NCBI GenBank assembly: GCA_900468285.1 | Contig: UBTF01000012.1 | Span: 248,001-312,000 of the forward strand | Reading direction: 5' to 3' | Length of the DNA stretch: 64,000 bases | Source of the DNA: Hyphomicrobiales bacterium | Lineage (GTDB): Bacteria; Pseudomonadota; Alphaproteobacteria; Rhizobiales; Rhizobiaceae | In this document: positions 1 through 9,023 of the stretch, piece by piece | Numbering within the stretch: position 1 is the stretch's first letter | Layout: each line of letters begins with the position of its first letter | Made by a program: the position numbers and the translations under genes | Notes under the pieces: generated by a model | What the model was told of the DNA's origin: nothing | Seen by the model: only the letters and a program-made list of their open reading frames with translations | Databases searched by the model: none

Positions 1-353
1 AGCGCATCGTTGCCGAGGAAGGTGACAATCACTACGGTCGGCTTGGGGTTCTCTCAGGTTGGCGCACAGTTCCGGAAATGGCCTTTGATGTGCCGCCACA
101 GGCTTTCAGCCCTCCCCCGAAGGTTACATCGACCGTCGTGCATCTTCTACCACGGACGAAACCTCTGCAGTGCGATGCTGCGAATCTTGAAAAGGTGACA
201 GAAGCCGCATTCGGTCAGCGCCGGAAGATGCTGCGCCAGAGCGTCAAGTCAATCGGCGGCGAAGCGCTTCTCGAAAAGGCCGGTATCGACCCGACAAGGC
301 GTGCGGAGACATTGTCGGTGGAAGAGTTCGTCCGGCTTGCAAACTGCCTGTGA
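1..353 (+). CDS. rsmA: 16S rRNA dimethyladenosine transferase, C-terminal part
   Basis: This is the end of KsgA/RsmA, which dimethylates two adjacent adenines near the 3' end of 16S rRNA during small-subunit assembly. The start lies left of the window; reading is open from base 3. The visible 116 residues include the family segment [11 protein letters not shown], then [19 protein letters not shown], which closes the Rossmann methyltransferase domain, and the small helical C-terminal domain ([10 protein letters not shown]). The catalytic NLPY-type motif is outside the window. The gene is convergent with gmk across about 120 bases. Family assignment is firm from the conserved C-terminal block; nothing can be said about the N-terminus. 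Confidence 0.95.
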   Translation, partial: RIVAEEGDNHYGRLGVLSGWRTVPEMAFDVPPQAFSPPPKVTSTVVHLLPRTKPLQCDAANLEKVTEAAFGQRRKMLRQSVKSIGGEALLEKAGIDPTRRAETLSVEEFVRLANCL

Positions 354-390
354 CGGGCCAGCCCTGCGGCTGAACACGTCACGACCAGCT

Positions 391-425
391 GCATGTCTCA
401 CGCTGGCCCGCATGTCTCACGCTGG
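391..425. repeat. Two 16-bp direct repeats between rsmA and gmk
   Basis: GCATGTCTCACGCTGG occurs at 391-406 and again at 410-425, separated by CCC. The pair lies between two convergent genes. It may be a slippage duplication; no hairpin or T-run makes it a terminator. Confidence 0.7.
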
Positions 426-472
426 CGACGCACCCAGTTGCAAGAGCAGTTGCGTGAGAAGCCGCAAAACCC

Positions 473-1144
473 TTAACGGCCAGGCAGTGTCGGTACTTCT
501 TCCAGCAATCCGCGCACGAAATCGAACATGCCATGGCGGCGGTCGCGACGGACCCGCTCTGCCTTGACGATGGCCTCTACGGCCTCGAAGGCGGCCTGCA
601 GGTCGTCGTTGAGGATCACGTAGTCATAGTCCCGCCAATGCTCGATCTCGGACCGGGAGTTGGCAAGGCGCGTCTGAATGACTTCCTCGGTATCTTCGGC
701 GCGACGATGCAGTCTTGACTGCAACTCCGTCATGGTCGGTGGCAGGATGAAGATCGATACGACATCGGCCTTCATCTTGTCCTGCAATTGTTCGGCGCCC
801 TGCCAGTCGATATCGAACAGCATGTCCTTGCCTTCAGCCATCGCCGTTTCCACCGGCTCGCGCGGCGTGCCGTAGAAATTGCCGTGAACCTCCGCCCATT
901 CCAGCAGCTCCTCGCCGTCGCGCATACGCTCAAACTGCGTTTTGGAGATGAAGTGATAGTGGATGCCATCAATCTCGCTCTGGCGACGCGCCCTCGTGGT
1001 AACGCTGACAGAGAGGCTGATATTCTTGTCCTTCTCGAGGAGATTGCGGGCAATGGTTGACTTGCCCGCTCCCGATGGTGAGGAAATGACCAGCATCAAG
1101 CCCCTTCGGGCGATATGGACGGGAGGAATGCTGGCTGACGCCAT
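473..1144 (-). CDS. gmk: Guanylate kinase
   Basis: Guanylate kinase phosphorylates GMP to GDP with ATP in the cytoplasm, a required step of GTP and dGTP supply. The 223-residue protein shows the P-loop [10 protein letters not shown] at about residues 21-30, the GMP-binding stretch with GIHYHFIS around 60-67, and FDIDWQGA near 109-116. Length fits the family (about 205-220) with a short N-terminal extension. The ATG at 1144 is preceded by GGAG, which lies in the end of yicC only 6 bases upstream, so the two genes are very probably co-transcribed. yicC-gmk is a common proteobacterial pairing. Confidence 0.97.
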   Translation of the reverse strand: MASASIPPVHIARRGLMLVISSPSGAGKSTIARNLLEKDKNISLSVSVTTRARRQSEIDGIHYHFISKTQFERMRDGEELLEWAEVHGNFYGTPREPVETAMAEGKDMLFDIDWQGAEQLQDKMKADVVSIFILPPTMTELQSRLHRRAEDTEEVIQTRLANSRSEIEHWRDYDYVILNDDLQAAFEAVEAIVKAERVRRDRRHGMFDFVRGLLEEVPTLPGR

Positions 1145-1150
1145 GGGGGT

Positions 1151-2038
1151 CTACTCCAGATTTTGGACCTGTTCACGAAATTGGTCGATCACCACTTTCA
1201 GCTCTATACCTGCAGCGGTTACAGCACTGGCATTGGATTTGGAACAGATTGTATTCGACTCGCGGTTAAATTCCTGTGCAAGAAAGTCCAGCTTGCGCCC
1301 GACAGGCTGACCGCTGCCCAAAAGCTCCCGCGCAGCCGCGACATGGCCCGTTAGGCGATCAACCTCTTCGCGCAGATCGGCTTTCGTGGCCAACAGCACC
1401 GCCTCGGTGTGCAGGCGGTCGCGGTCCAGTGCCGTGCATCCGTCCGCGATGAGCGCAATCTGAGCCGCCAGACGGGCGCGGATCTGCTCTGGCTGACGCG
1501 AGGGATCGGCCTCGATGAGGGACGTCAGCGCCTCTATCCTGTCGATCTGCCCGGAAAGGATTTCAAACAGCGATGCACCTTCGCGCTGACGCATGGCCTT
1601 CAATGCGCTGATGGCGACACCGAAGCCTTCAACGATGCTGCGATTTCGCGCCTCCTGCACATCCGGGCTTTCTTCCGGCTCGCGAAACTCCACCAGTCCG
1701 CGCACGGAAAGCAAGCTATCGAAATTGAGAGGTGCTTCGCTCACCGCACCGGCGAGATCGCGCTTCAATGCCAGCACCGCATCCAGTGCTTCACGGTTGA
1801 CCACCGCTTCCAACTTCGTTTCCGAGGTGGAAAGGCTGAGCCCTGCCTGAATGTTACCGCGAGAAAGGCTCTTGGATGCGATATCACGCAGCTCTGGCTC
1901 AATCGCTTCCATACCTGCTGGCAGCCTCAGGCGTAGGTCTAGGCCCTTGCCATTGACGGACCGGAGCTCCCAGGCCCAACGATATCGTCCATGGAAACCG
2001 TCGCTGCGTGCGAAGCCCGTCATGGATTGTAATGTCAT
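1151..2038 (-). CDS. yicC: YicC family protein (putative endoribonuclease)
   Basis: This 295-residue protein has both YicC parts: the N-terminal domain beginning MTLQSMTGFAR with the ELRSVNGKGLDLRLRLP block, and the DUF1732 C-terminus (TKADLREEVDRL, then GRKLDFLAQEFNRE and SNTICSKS). In other bacteria YicC homologues act in RNA turnover, as adaptor or endoribonuclease; the exact role here is inferred. An AGGGGGG ribosome-binding site precedes the ATG at 2038. It sits between mltG and gmk on the same strand, 72 bases after mltG and 6 before gmk, so it is probably the middle gene of one transcript. Family assignment is firm. Confidence 0.93.
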   Translation of the reverse strand: MTLQSMTGFARSDGFHGRYRWAWELRSVNGKGLDLRLRLPAGMEAIEPELRDIASKSLSRGNIQAGLSLSTSETKLEAVVNREALDAVLALKRDLAGAVSEAPLNFDSLLSVRGLVEFREPEESPDVQEARNRSIVEGFGVAISALKAMRQREGASLFEILSGQIDRIEALTSLIEADPSRQPEQIRARLAAQIALIADGCTALDRDRLHTEAVLLATKADLREEVDRLTGHVAAARELLGSGQPVGRKLDFLAQEFNRESNTICSKSNASAVTAAGIELKVVIDQFREQVQNLE

Positions 2039-2110
2039 AAAATATACCCCCCTGAAAAACCTTCGCTGCCACCGGCGCTCAGGCGTATCGCGGCAGCAGA
2101 CCCTAACGTC

Positions 2111-3334
2111 TTAATTGTTTGCTGCAGGCTTTTCTGCCTGCGTGCCACCCGGCTGCCCGTCAACCGCAGTATCCGGCGTGCCACCCGCAGCAGCTTTTTC
2201 AGCCTCGATCTTGCGCCAACGGCGAACATTTGCGTTGTGGTCATCAAGCGTCTTGGCAAAGGTATGGCCACCCGTCCCGTCGGCTACGAAATAGAGATCT
2301 TCCGTCCGCCAGGGATTGGCTGTCGCTTCCAGAGCGGCCCGGCCTGGGTTGGCAATGGGATGCGGCGGAAGACCACGGATGATGTAGGTGTTGAAAGGCG
2401 TTTCCTTCTGCAGATCCGACTGGTAGATCGGCCGGTCAGCCGGTTTGCCCTCGCCGCCGAATAGACCGTAGATGATGGTCGGATCGGACTGCAGCCGCAT
2501 GTTCTTTTTCATCCGGTTATAGAACACGGATGCGACATGCCCACGCTCATCGTCTTTTCCCGTTTCCTTCTCAACGATGGACGCAAGAGTCACGAATTCC
2601 TGAACGGTCTTGATCGGAAGGTCCGGGTCACGACGCTCCCAAATCATGTCAATCAGGCGCGTCTGGGCGGCGCGCATCTGGTTGACGATCTCTTCGCGCT
2701 TGGTGCCGCGTGTGAAGGGATAGGTGTCAGGCCGTAGTGACCCTTCGGTCGGCAATTCGGCGGGAAGGTCGCCCTCCAATACGGGATCGGAAGCAAGACG
2801 CGCGAACATTTGCTTGACGGTCAGACCTTCCGGGAATGTCACCGTGTAGAGAATGGACTTTCCGGATTCGAGCAGCGCCAGAATGTCCTTCATGGACGTA
2901 CCGGACTTGATTTCATATTCACCGGGCTTGGGCGTCTGGCCGGGCGTCATGTAGCGATCTGCCATCAGCCGGAAGATGCGGGCGTTGGAAATCGCCCCTT
3001 CACGCTCCAGATTATTGGCAATCTCGGCAAGACCTGCGCCATTGCGAACGGTGACCGTCTTGTTCACGTCGAGTGGACCGGGCTCATGAAACGAGTTGAT
3101 CATGTAGTAGAAACCGGCGACGCCGATTACGCACACCGCAACGACAAGCGTCATCAGGAAATTCAGGAAGATAACAAGCTGGCTGTGGGCCTTGCGGGAG
3201 CGTTTTGGCGGAGCGGGAACTTTCTCAGGTCTCAAAGCCTCGGTCGGAGACTTCGGAATGATCGGGCCACCCTTGCTCTCGCTGGAGCCGTCACGTCCTT
3301 GGGGGGCCTGATTGTTCTCTCTCGTATCGCTCAC
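2111..3334 (-). CDS. mltG: Endolytic murein transglycosylase MltG
   Basis: MltG (YceG family) cleaves nascent peptidoglycan glycan strands and is thought to terminate their elongation. The 407-residue protein has a polar, proline-rich cytoplasmic N-terminus, one membrane helix at about residues 53-79, a LysM-like stretch, and the catalytic domain. The motif ASIVEKETG at 251-259 supplies the catalytic glutamate (Glu255 by homology with E. coli Glu218). The QSDPTIIYG and PPHPIANPG blocks also fit. The start is GTG with AAGGA six bases upstream. The C-terminal tail is Ala/Gly-rich and low in complexity. In E. coli this gene also follows fatty-acid genes, matching the order here after fabF. Confidence 0.96.
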   Translation of the reverse strand: MSDTRENNQAPQGRDGSSESKGGPIIPKSPTEALRPEKVPAPPKRSRKAHSQLVIFLNFLMTLVVAVCVIGVAGFYYMINSFHEPGPLDVNKTVTVRNGAGLAEIANNLEREGAISNARIFRLMADRYMTPGQTPKPGEYEIKSGTSMKDILALLESGKSILYTVTFPEGLTVKQMFARLASDPVLEGDLPAELPTEGSLRPDTYPFTRGTKREEIVNQMRAAQTRLIDMIWERRDPDLPIKTVQEFVTLASIVEKETGKDDERGHVASVFYNRMKKNMRLQSDPTIIYGLFGGEGKPADRPIYQSDLQKETPFNTYIIRGLPPHPIANPGRAALEATANPWRTEDLYFVADGTGGHTFAKTLDDHNANVRRWRKIEAEKAAAGGTPDTAVDGQPGGTQAEKPAANN

Positions 3335-3643
3335 CGGCGGTCCTTTTCAGTTCGGCATTACAGCGGCTTATGTGAGCAGGCAATGCGGCAAAAACAGGTT
3401 CGGCAGGCTATTCTGCACTCGATAGACGGGGAAACATCGAACACATCTTCGTTTCCAAAGACAGATATGTTTCCGCTTTAGAACGCTGCCGACACGAGCA
3501 GCGAAAAAGAACATCCCGGCACAGAAACCGGGAAATTACGAGACACCGGACAAGAGCGAAACCAAATGATCTCGCCTGTACCTATGTCGGGAAGCTCAAC
3601 GCTTTTTCTGCGATTCCCGCGCAAACGGCAAGTACCGTTCAGC
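3335..3643. other. Intergenic region between fabF and mltG
   Basis: These 309 bases hold no convincing gene. Visible are the hairpin at 3514-3533 described separately and, toward mltG, a stretch that should carry an mltG promoter on the minus strand; no clear -35/-10 pair could be picked by eye. An open minus-strand frame at 3478-3750 overlaps the end of fabF and lacks family features. Confidence 0.5.
3499..3533 (-). terminator. Candidate terminator after fabF
   Basis: On the minus strand TCCCGG, an 8-base loop and CCGGGA form a stem followed by TGTTCTTTTT. It lies about 110 bases downstream of the fabF stop, before mltG. The stem is short, so termination may be partial and read-through into mltG is possible. 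Confidence 0.45.
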
Positions 3644-4906
3644 TTATGCTTCGTAGCGGCGCAAAACGAGCGACGCGTTGGTGCCACCAAATCCAAAGGA
3701 ATTGGACAGGGCAACATTGACCTGACGTTTGCGAGCCTTGTGCGGCACAAGGTCTATCGCCGTTTCAACATCGGGATTATCGAGGTTGAGCGTCGGCGGC
3801 ACGATGTTGTCGCGGATGGCAAGCGTTGCGAAAATGGCTTCGATCGCACCGGCTGCCCCCAGAAGATGGCCCGTTGCTGATTTCGTCGACGACATCGAAA
3901 TCGTCGAGGCAGCATCGCCCACAAGACGCTCCACGGCGCTCAGCTCAATCGTATCTGCCATGGTGGATGTGCCATGGGCATTGATGTAGTCGATGTCCGC
4001 AGGGGTAAGCCCTGCCCGCTTCAGCGCCATCACCATGCAGCGATATGCGCCTTCGCCATTCTCCGATGGGGCGGTGATGTGGAATGCATCGCCCGAAAGT
4101 CCGTAGCCTACGACCTCAGCGTAAATTTTTGCGCCGCGAGCCTTGGCATGTTCCAGTTCTTCCAGAACGACGATGCCAGCGCCCTCGCCCATGACGAAGC
4201 CGTCGCGGTCCTTGTCATACGGGCGTGAAGCCTTCTGAGGATCGTCATTATGCTGCGTCGACAATGCCTTGCAGGCCGCAAAACCAGCAAGCGAAATGCG
4301 GCAGACGGGCGATTCCGCACCACCGGCGACCATGACATCCGCATCACCCAGCATGATCAGACGGGCCGCATCGCCAATGGCGTGCGCACCGGTCGAGCAC
4401 GCCGTCACGACGGAATGGTTGGGGCCGCGCAGCTTGTGGCGAATGGAAACCTGTCCGGAAATGAGGTTGATAAGGCGGCCAGGAATGAAGAAGGGAGAGA
4501 TGCGGCGTGGACCCTTGTCACGCAGGGTGTAGCCCGCCTCCACAATACCTTCCAGACCGCCAATGCCGGAGCCGATGAGGACGCCGGTCATGATCTGGTC
4601 TTCGTCTGTCTCGGGGTGCCAGCCGGCATCGTTCAATGCCATTTCGGCAGCGGCCATTCCGTAAACGATAAACGGATCGACCTTGCGCTGCTCCTTCGGC
4701 TCCATCCAGTCGTCGGCATTGAAGGTGCCATTGGTGCCATCGCCGACAGGAATGCGGCAGGCGATTTTAGCAGGGAGATCTTCGACCTCGAACTCGGTTA
4801 CCAGACGGGCACCGTTCTGACCGGCCAATAGCCGTTCCCAGGTGATTTCTGTTCCGCAACCAAGAGGAGATACCATGCCGGTACCGGTGATAACGACACG
4901 TCTCAT
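3644..4906 (-). CDS. fabF: Beta-ketoacyl-ACP synthase II
   Basis: FabF condenses acyl-ACP with malonyl-ACP in each elongation round of type II fatty acid synthesis. The 420-residue protein starts MRRVVITGTGMVSPLG. The thiolase-fold catalytic triad is visible: Cys170 in TACSTGA, His311 in INAHGTST and His347 in SATGHLLG. The C-terminus has NSFGFGGTNASL. The frame is open eight codons further upstream, but the ATG at 4906 has GGCGGAG at good spacing and matches the family start. It follows acpP on the same strand with a strong hairpin between them, so it may have its own promoter. Confidence 0.97.
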   Translation of the reverse strand: MRRVVITGTGMVSPLGCGTEITWERLLAGQNGARLVTEFEVEDLPAKIACRIPVGDGTNGTFNADDWMEPKEQRKVDPFIVYGMAAAEMALNDAGWHPETDEDQIMTGVLIGSGIGGLEGIVEAGYTLRDKGPRRISPFFIPGRLINLISGQVSIRHKLRGPNHSVVTACSTGAHAIGDAARLIMLGDADVMVAGGAESPVCRISLAGFAACKALSTQHNDDPQKASRPYDKDRDGFVMGEGAGIVVLEELEHAKARGAKIYAEVVGYGLSGDAFHITAPSENGEGAYRCMVMALKRAGLTPADIDYINAHGTSTMADTIELSAVERLVGDAASTISMSSTKSATGHLLGAAGAIEAIFATLAIRDNIVPPTLNLDNPDVETAIDLVPHKARKRQVNVALSNSFGFGGTNASLVLRRYEA

Positions 4907-5072
4907 CGCTAATGCTCCGCCCTTATCCAATCATCCCCGCACATCATAGTTTTGGAAAACCGGCAATGTTTTCAAAAACTACGATGTGCCTATTCCAATT
5001 TCAAAGCACCCTCCGCGCGTTCGCAGGGCACCGCATTCCATTCCTGACAATCGCACGATACGGCGCGCAGCA

Positions 5073-5103
5073 GGATAAAATATTGGCCCGGACTGGCCGG
5101 GCC
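5073..5103 (-). terminator. Rho-independent terminator after acpP
   Basis: On the minus strand GGCCCGG, a 5-base loop and CCGGGCC are followed by AATATTTTATCC. A second 8-bp hairpin (GGGAAGGC-4 nt-GCCTTCCC, 5109-5128) lies just upstream. Together they explain how the very abundant acyl carrier protein mRNA can be made separately from fabF. Confidence 0.75.
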
Positions 5104-5140
5104 ATATCGGGAAGGCTGACGCCTTCCCTAATTCGGTCGA

Positions 5141-5377
5141 TTAGGCCTGAGCCTTTTCGATGAACTTTACAGCGTCGCCTACGGTGAGGATCGAGTCTGC
5201 TGCATCGTCCGGAATTTCAACGCCGAATTCTTCTTCGAACGCCATAACCAGTTCAACGGTGTCGAGCGAGTCAGCGCCCAGATCGTCGATGAAGCTTGCG
5301 CCTTCAACGACTTTTTCGGCGTCAACGCCAAGATGATCAACTACAATTTTCTTTACGCGTTCTGCGATATCGCTCAT
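5141..5377 (-). CDS. acpP: Acyl carrier protein
   Basis: AcpP carries the growing acyl chain on a 4'-phosphopantetheine arm. The 78-residue acidic protein has the attachment motif [10 protein letters not shown] with Ser37, and the usual four-helix ACP sequence from [10 protein letters not shown] to the end. The frame extends 16 codons further upstream, but the ATG at 5377 has GAGGAA about seven bases before it and gives the family length. It stands between fabG and fabF, with almost 290 bases before it that must contain its promoter and two hairpins after it, so it looks separately controlled. Confidence 0.97.
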   Translation of the reverse strand: MSDIAERVKKIVVDHLGVDAEKVVEGASFIDDLGADSLDTVELVMAFEEEFGVEIPDDAADSILTVGDAVKFIEKAQA

Positions 5378-5664
5378 GTCGGTTTCCTCGACCTTTACTT
5401 TGAAAGGAATGCCTTCTTCAGACACCCTGCCCTGTTAAAACCCCAAGCACCCTTTACAAGGCAGGCGCCGTGGGCAAACCCGTTCAACCCGGTTCAAGCT
5501 AAACATCGTCACGAGAAATCGCAACGGCCGCCTTTGTTTCCGGGACGACTGTTCACAGTCTTCGCCCGCTTAACACGGTTTCCGGGGAGAAAAAAGCCTT
5601 AAAATAGTGCTAACCATCTTGCTCTACAGGCAATTTTCTTCACGGCGTGCCAGCTGGACGACTG

Positions 5665-6402
5665 TTAGATCATTGCCATGCCACCATTCACATGAAGGGT
5701 CTGGCCAGTCATATAGCTTGCTTCGTTGGAAGCAAGGTAAAGCACGGCGGATGCAATCTCGGCACCTGTTCCCATGCGCTTCATGGGAATGGCGCCCATG
5801 ATGGCGTCTTTCTGCTTGTCGTTCAGCTTGCCCGTCATGGCGCTTTCGATGAAGCCGGGCGCGACGCAGTTTACCGTAACGTTGCGCGTGGCGATTTCCT
5901 GTGCCAGCGACTTCGAAAAACCGATCATGCCCGCCTTGGAGGCGCAATAGTTGGCCTGGCCTGGGTTGCCGGTCACACCAACGATGGATGTGATGTTGAT
6001 GATGCGGCCAAAGCGGCGGCGCATCATGGGATGCGTCAGTTCGCGCGTCAGACGGAACATGGAGGTGAGGTTCACCTCGATAACATTGTCCCAGTCCTCA
6101 TCGCTCATGCGAACGAACAGACCGTCTTTGGTGATGCCGGCATTGTTGACGAGGATATCGACGCCCTCAAGCTCCGCCTCTGCCTTTTCGCCAAGCGCCT
6201 TGACTTCTGCTCTGTCAGCCAGATTGGCGGGGAAAATCTTGGCGCGCTCGCCCAGCTCACTGGCAAGCGCTTCCAGTTTCTCGACGCGGGTGCCGTGCAG
6301 GCCAACCGTTGCGCCGCGCGCGTGCAATGTGCGGGCGATTTCCTCGCCAATGCCACCAGTTGCACCGGTGATGAGAGCCTTGCGGCCGGTCAGATCAAAC
6401 AT
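5665..6402 (-). CDS. fabG: 3-oxoacyl-ACP reductase
   Basis: FabG is the NADPH-dependent ketoacyl-ACP reductase of fatty acid elongation. The 245-residue short-chain dehydrogenase has the nucleotide motif TGATGGIG (12-19), NNAG (86-89), and catalytic Asn111, Ser139, Tyr152 and Lys156 (YxxxK in NYCASKAG). The C-terminal GQTLHVNGGMAM is typical of FabG. AAGGAT precedes the ATG at 6402. Only 29 bases separate it from fabD, so the two form one transcript. Confidence 0.97.
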   Translation of the reverse strand: MFDLTGRKALITGATGGIGEEIARTLHARGATVGLHGTRVEKLEALASELGERAKIFPANLADRAEVKALGEKAEAELEGVDILVNNAGITKDGLFVRMSDEDWDNVIEVNLTSMFRLTRELTHPMMRRRFGRIINITSIVGVTGNPGQANYCASKAGMIGFSKSLAQEIATRNVTVNCVAPGFIESAMTGKLNDKQKDAIMGAIPMKRMGTGAEIASAVLYLASNEASYMTGQTLHVNGGMAMI

Positions 6403-6431
6403 GATGCCTATCCTTTGTTTATCTTTATAAC

Positions 6432-7376
6432 TCAGCCGAGAAGTGTTGCCAGAGCGGCATCGATATCCGCAGGCGTCCCGACGGCAACGCCGTTCACCGT
6501 CTTGTCGATACGGCGCGCCAGACCCGTCAGCACCTTGCCGGAGCCGATTTCATAGAGTGTCGTCACATCGTTTGCGGCAAACCACTCAACGGTTTCGCGC
6601 CAACGCACCTGGCCCGTCACCTGCTCCACCAGCAGACGCGCAATCTCGTCGGCATCAGAGACCGGCGCTGCGCGAACATTGGCGATGACGGGAACGACAG
6701 GGCTCTTCTTGCTGACATTGGCCAACGCCTCACGCATGGCCTCAGCCGCAGGCGCCATCAGCGCGGAATGGAAAGGTGCGGAAACGGGCAGCATGATGGC
6801 GCGCTTGGCACCCTTTTCAGAGGCGAGAGCAGCAGCCTTTTCAACCGGAGCCTTCGAACCGGAAATGACGAGCTGTCCGCCGCCATTGTCATTGGCGATC
6901 TGGCAGACGCCATCAGCAGCGGCTTGGCTGCAGATTGCGTCGACATCGCCGTGCTCCAGCCCGATGATGGCGGCCATTGCGCCTTCACCGACGGGCACTG
7001 CGGCCTGCATGGCATTGCCGCGAATGCGCAGAAGACGTGCCGTATCCGAAAGCGAGAAGGTTCCGGCAGCGCAGAGCGCGGAATACTCGCCAAGCGAATG
7101 GCCCGCAACATAGGAAACCTTGTCCGCCAGATTTAGACCGCGTGCTTCCAGCACCCGCATCACGGCCACAGAAACGGCCATCAATGCAGGCTGCGCATTT
7201 GCGGTCAGCGTCAGGGTTTCTTCCGGTCCATTCCACATGACGTCGGAAAGCTTCTGGCCGAGAGCGTCGTCAACCTCTTCGAAGACGGCGCGTGCCTCCG
7301 CAAAGTTTTCGGCAAGCTCCTTGCCCATGCCGACAGCCTGGCTGCCCTGTCCCGGAAATGTAAATGCGATAGCCAT
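6432..7376 (-). CDS. fabD: Malonyl-CoA:ACP transacylase
   Basis: FabD moves malonyl groups from CoA to ACP, feeding the FabF reaction. The 314-residue protein starts MAIAFTFPGQGSQ, has the nucleophile elbow GHSLGEYSA with Ser94, and catalytic His203 in SAPFHSALM. The frame reads three codons further upstream (MDP), but the internal ATG at 7376 starts the conserved sequence. It is the first gene of the minus-strand fab cluster. fabH is not in this window. Confidence 0.96.
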   Translation of the reverse strand: MAIAFTFPGQGSQAVGMGKELAENFAEARAVFEEVDDALGQKLSDVMWNGPEETLTLTANAQPALMAVSVAVMRVLEARGLNLADKVSYVAGHSLGEYSALCAAGTFSLSDTARLLRIRGNAMQAAVPVGEGAMAAIIGLEHGDVDAICSQAAADGVCQIANDNGGGQLVISGSKAPVEKAAALASEKGAKRAIMLPVSAPFHSALMAPAAEAMREALANVSKKSPVVPVIANVRAAPVSDADEIARLLVEQVTGQVRWRETVEWFAANDVTTLYEIGSGKVLTGLARRIDKTVNGVAVGTPADIDAALATLLG

Positions 7377-7493
7377 GGGATCCATCCCTTCTCTTATTTG
7401 TTGGGACTTCCATTCACATTCCAGCTCACGGAGTCAAGGCTTTGCGGGGTACGCAAGGCTTCTGTCCACCTCTCACACCCCGCAATTGCGGCT

Positions 7494-8777
7494 TTATCGT
7501 GTGAACAGACCAACGACTTCGGTGATGCACAGTACGATGAACAGCAAGGCGGAAATGCCGAGCAGACCGTTCGAAAGCCATCCGCTGCGCCATTCTTTCG
7601 GCACGCGTTTTGAGTTCAGCAGCCAGATGAGCGTCAGGGCGAGGAAGGGCATGAAGAAAGCGCCCAGCGCACCATAGATGATGACAAGCAGGAAAGGCCT
7701 TCCGAGAAACAGCAGCACCATGGGCGGAATTGTCAGCCAGAAAAGATAGAAGCGAAATGCCGGTGTCTTTTCCAGCCCTTCCCGGCTGCCGGTCTCACCC
7801 TTGATGCCACGGACGAAATCCGCAAACAGCATCGACACTCCCTGCCACACGCCAAGCACCGAAGACACCGCAGTGGCGAAGAAGCCGACGAGAAACAGCG
7901 TGGACATGGTGCTGCCGAATCGTTCCTCCAGCACACGGTCCAGATCAAGCAGGCCGCGATCGCCGGTCGAAAGTGCTATCTGGGAGGCGTAGAGCAGTTC
8001 GGCGCCGATGATGAGCATCGAAATGACGAACATGCCGGTGACGATATAAGCGACGCGGTTATCGAGCCGCATGACGCCCATCCAGGCAGGCGTGCGCCAG
8101 CCCTTGGCATTGACCCAATATCCATAGGAGGCCATCGTGATGGTGCCGCCGACGCCGCCAATCAGGCCGAGCGTATAAATTGCCGAGCCTTCCGGGATCG
8201 TTGGAATAAGACCTGTTACGGCTTCACCCACATTCGGCGAAACCATGATCGCGATGCCGATCACGATGACGAACATGACGCCGATGAAGATTTTCATGAC
8301 GGTTTCAAAGGCTTCGTAGCGATTGAAGGCGACGAATGCGGCGCAGGAAAGTCCCGTCAGCACCGCCCATGCCCAAAGCGGCACGGATGGAAAGAAAACC
8401 GCGAGAGGCAGGGCAGTCGCGCTCATGGCCGTTGCGCCATACACGAAACCCCAGACCATGATATAAATGCCGAAATACCAGCTCGTCCATTTTCCAAGCG
8501 AGCGCCAGCCATCCAGCATGGTGGAGCCGGTTGCCAGATGATAGCGCGCCGAGCCTTCCGCAAGCGCGATCTTGACGATGCAGCCAATGACCGCCGCCCA
8601 TAAAAGCGCGTAACCGAACCGGGAACCGGCAATCAGGGTGGCGACAAGATCGCCCGCACCAACGCCTGTGGCCGCCGCTACGATTCCCGGACCGATCAGT
8701 TTCCACCGACCGGTTGCGGGCGGGGCATCGTTTCCGCCCTCCTGTGGCGGTCGGGCTATGGCTGCACTCTCTGTCAT
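7494..8777 (-). CDS. Nramp-like divalent metal transporter family protein
   Basis: This 427-residue integral membrane protein has about 11 hydrophobic segments and clear similarity of layout to Nramp transporters: GPG at the start of the first helix, then SRFGYALLW. The helix 1 metal-binding motif DPGN is replaced by GAGD (40-43), and the helix 6 MPH motif by MAS followed by YGYW. These are the two sites that bind Mn2+ or Fe2+ in canonical Nramp. It therefore belongs to a divergent branch whose substrate cannot be assumed. GGAGG sits seven bases before the ATG. It is divergent from the aldo-keto reductase across about 250 bases and is followed by fabD. Confidence 0.8.
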   Translation of the reverse strand: MTESAAIARPPQEGGNDAPPATGRWKLIGPGIVAAATGVGAGDLVATLIAGSRFGYALLWAAVIGCIVKIALAEGSARYHLATGSTMLDGWRSLGKWTSWYFGIYIMVWGFVYGATAMSATALPLAVFFPSVPLWAWAVLTGLSCAAFVAFNRYEAFETVMKIFIGVMFVIVIGIAIMVSPNVGEAVTGLIPTIPEGSAIYTLGLIGGVGGTITMASYGYWVNAKGWRTPAWMGVMRLDNRVAYIVTGMFVISMLIIGAELLYASQIALSTGDRGLLDLDRVLEERFGSTMSTLFLVGFFATAVSSVLGVWQGVSMLFADFVRGIKGETGSREGLEKTPAFRFYLFWLTIPPMVLLFLGRPFLLVIIYGALGAFFMPFLALTLIWLLNSKRVPKEWRSGWLSNGLLGISALLFIVLCITEVVGLFTR

Positions 8778-9023
8778 CTAGCGTCCTCCAGCTTGTTCTG
8801 ATCAACACCCCAACGCGTAGCGGGCATTATTTGCCGACGCGCAAAGAGCAAAAGCTTCCACGCTATTTGCATTAGCGAGATTGAAAATACTACCCTTTGC
8901 CGATAACAGGATGTTGATCCGTCGTTATTCCGGGCATTTCGGAATGTTTTTCCACGAACTTGACCCGCTGCGGCCTCATCGCCATCTTCCTTCGAGCTAC
9001 ACGCCAAGCATCAGGACATCTTC

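Noticed and set aside
3478-3750. 90-codon open frame between mltG and fabF
   Set aside because: Overlaps fabF in another frame, no ribosome-binding site, and crosses a probable terminator.
7449-7486. Terminator between the Nramp-like gene and fabD
   Set aside because: GCGGGGT and ACCCCGC pair only across a long loop and no T-run follows.
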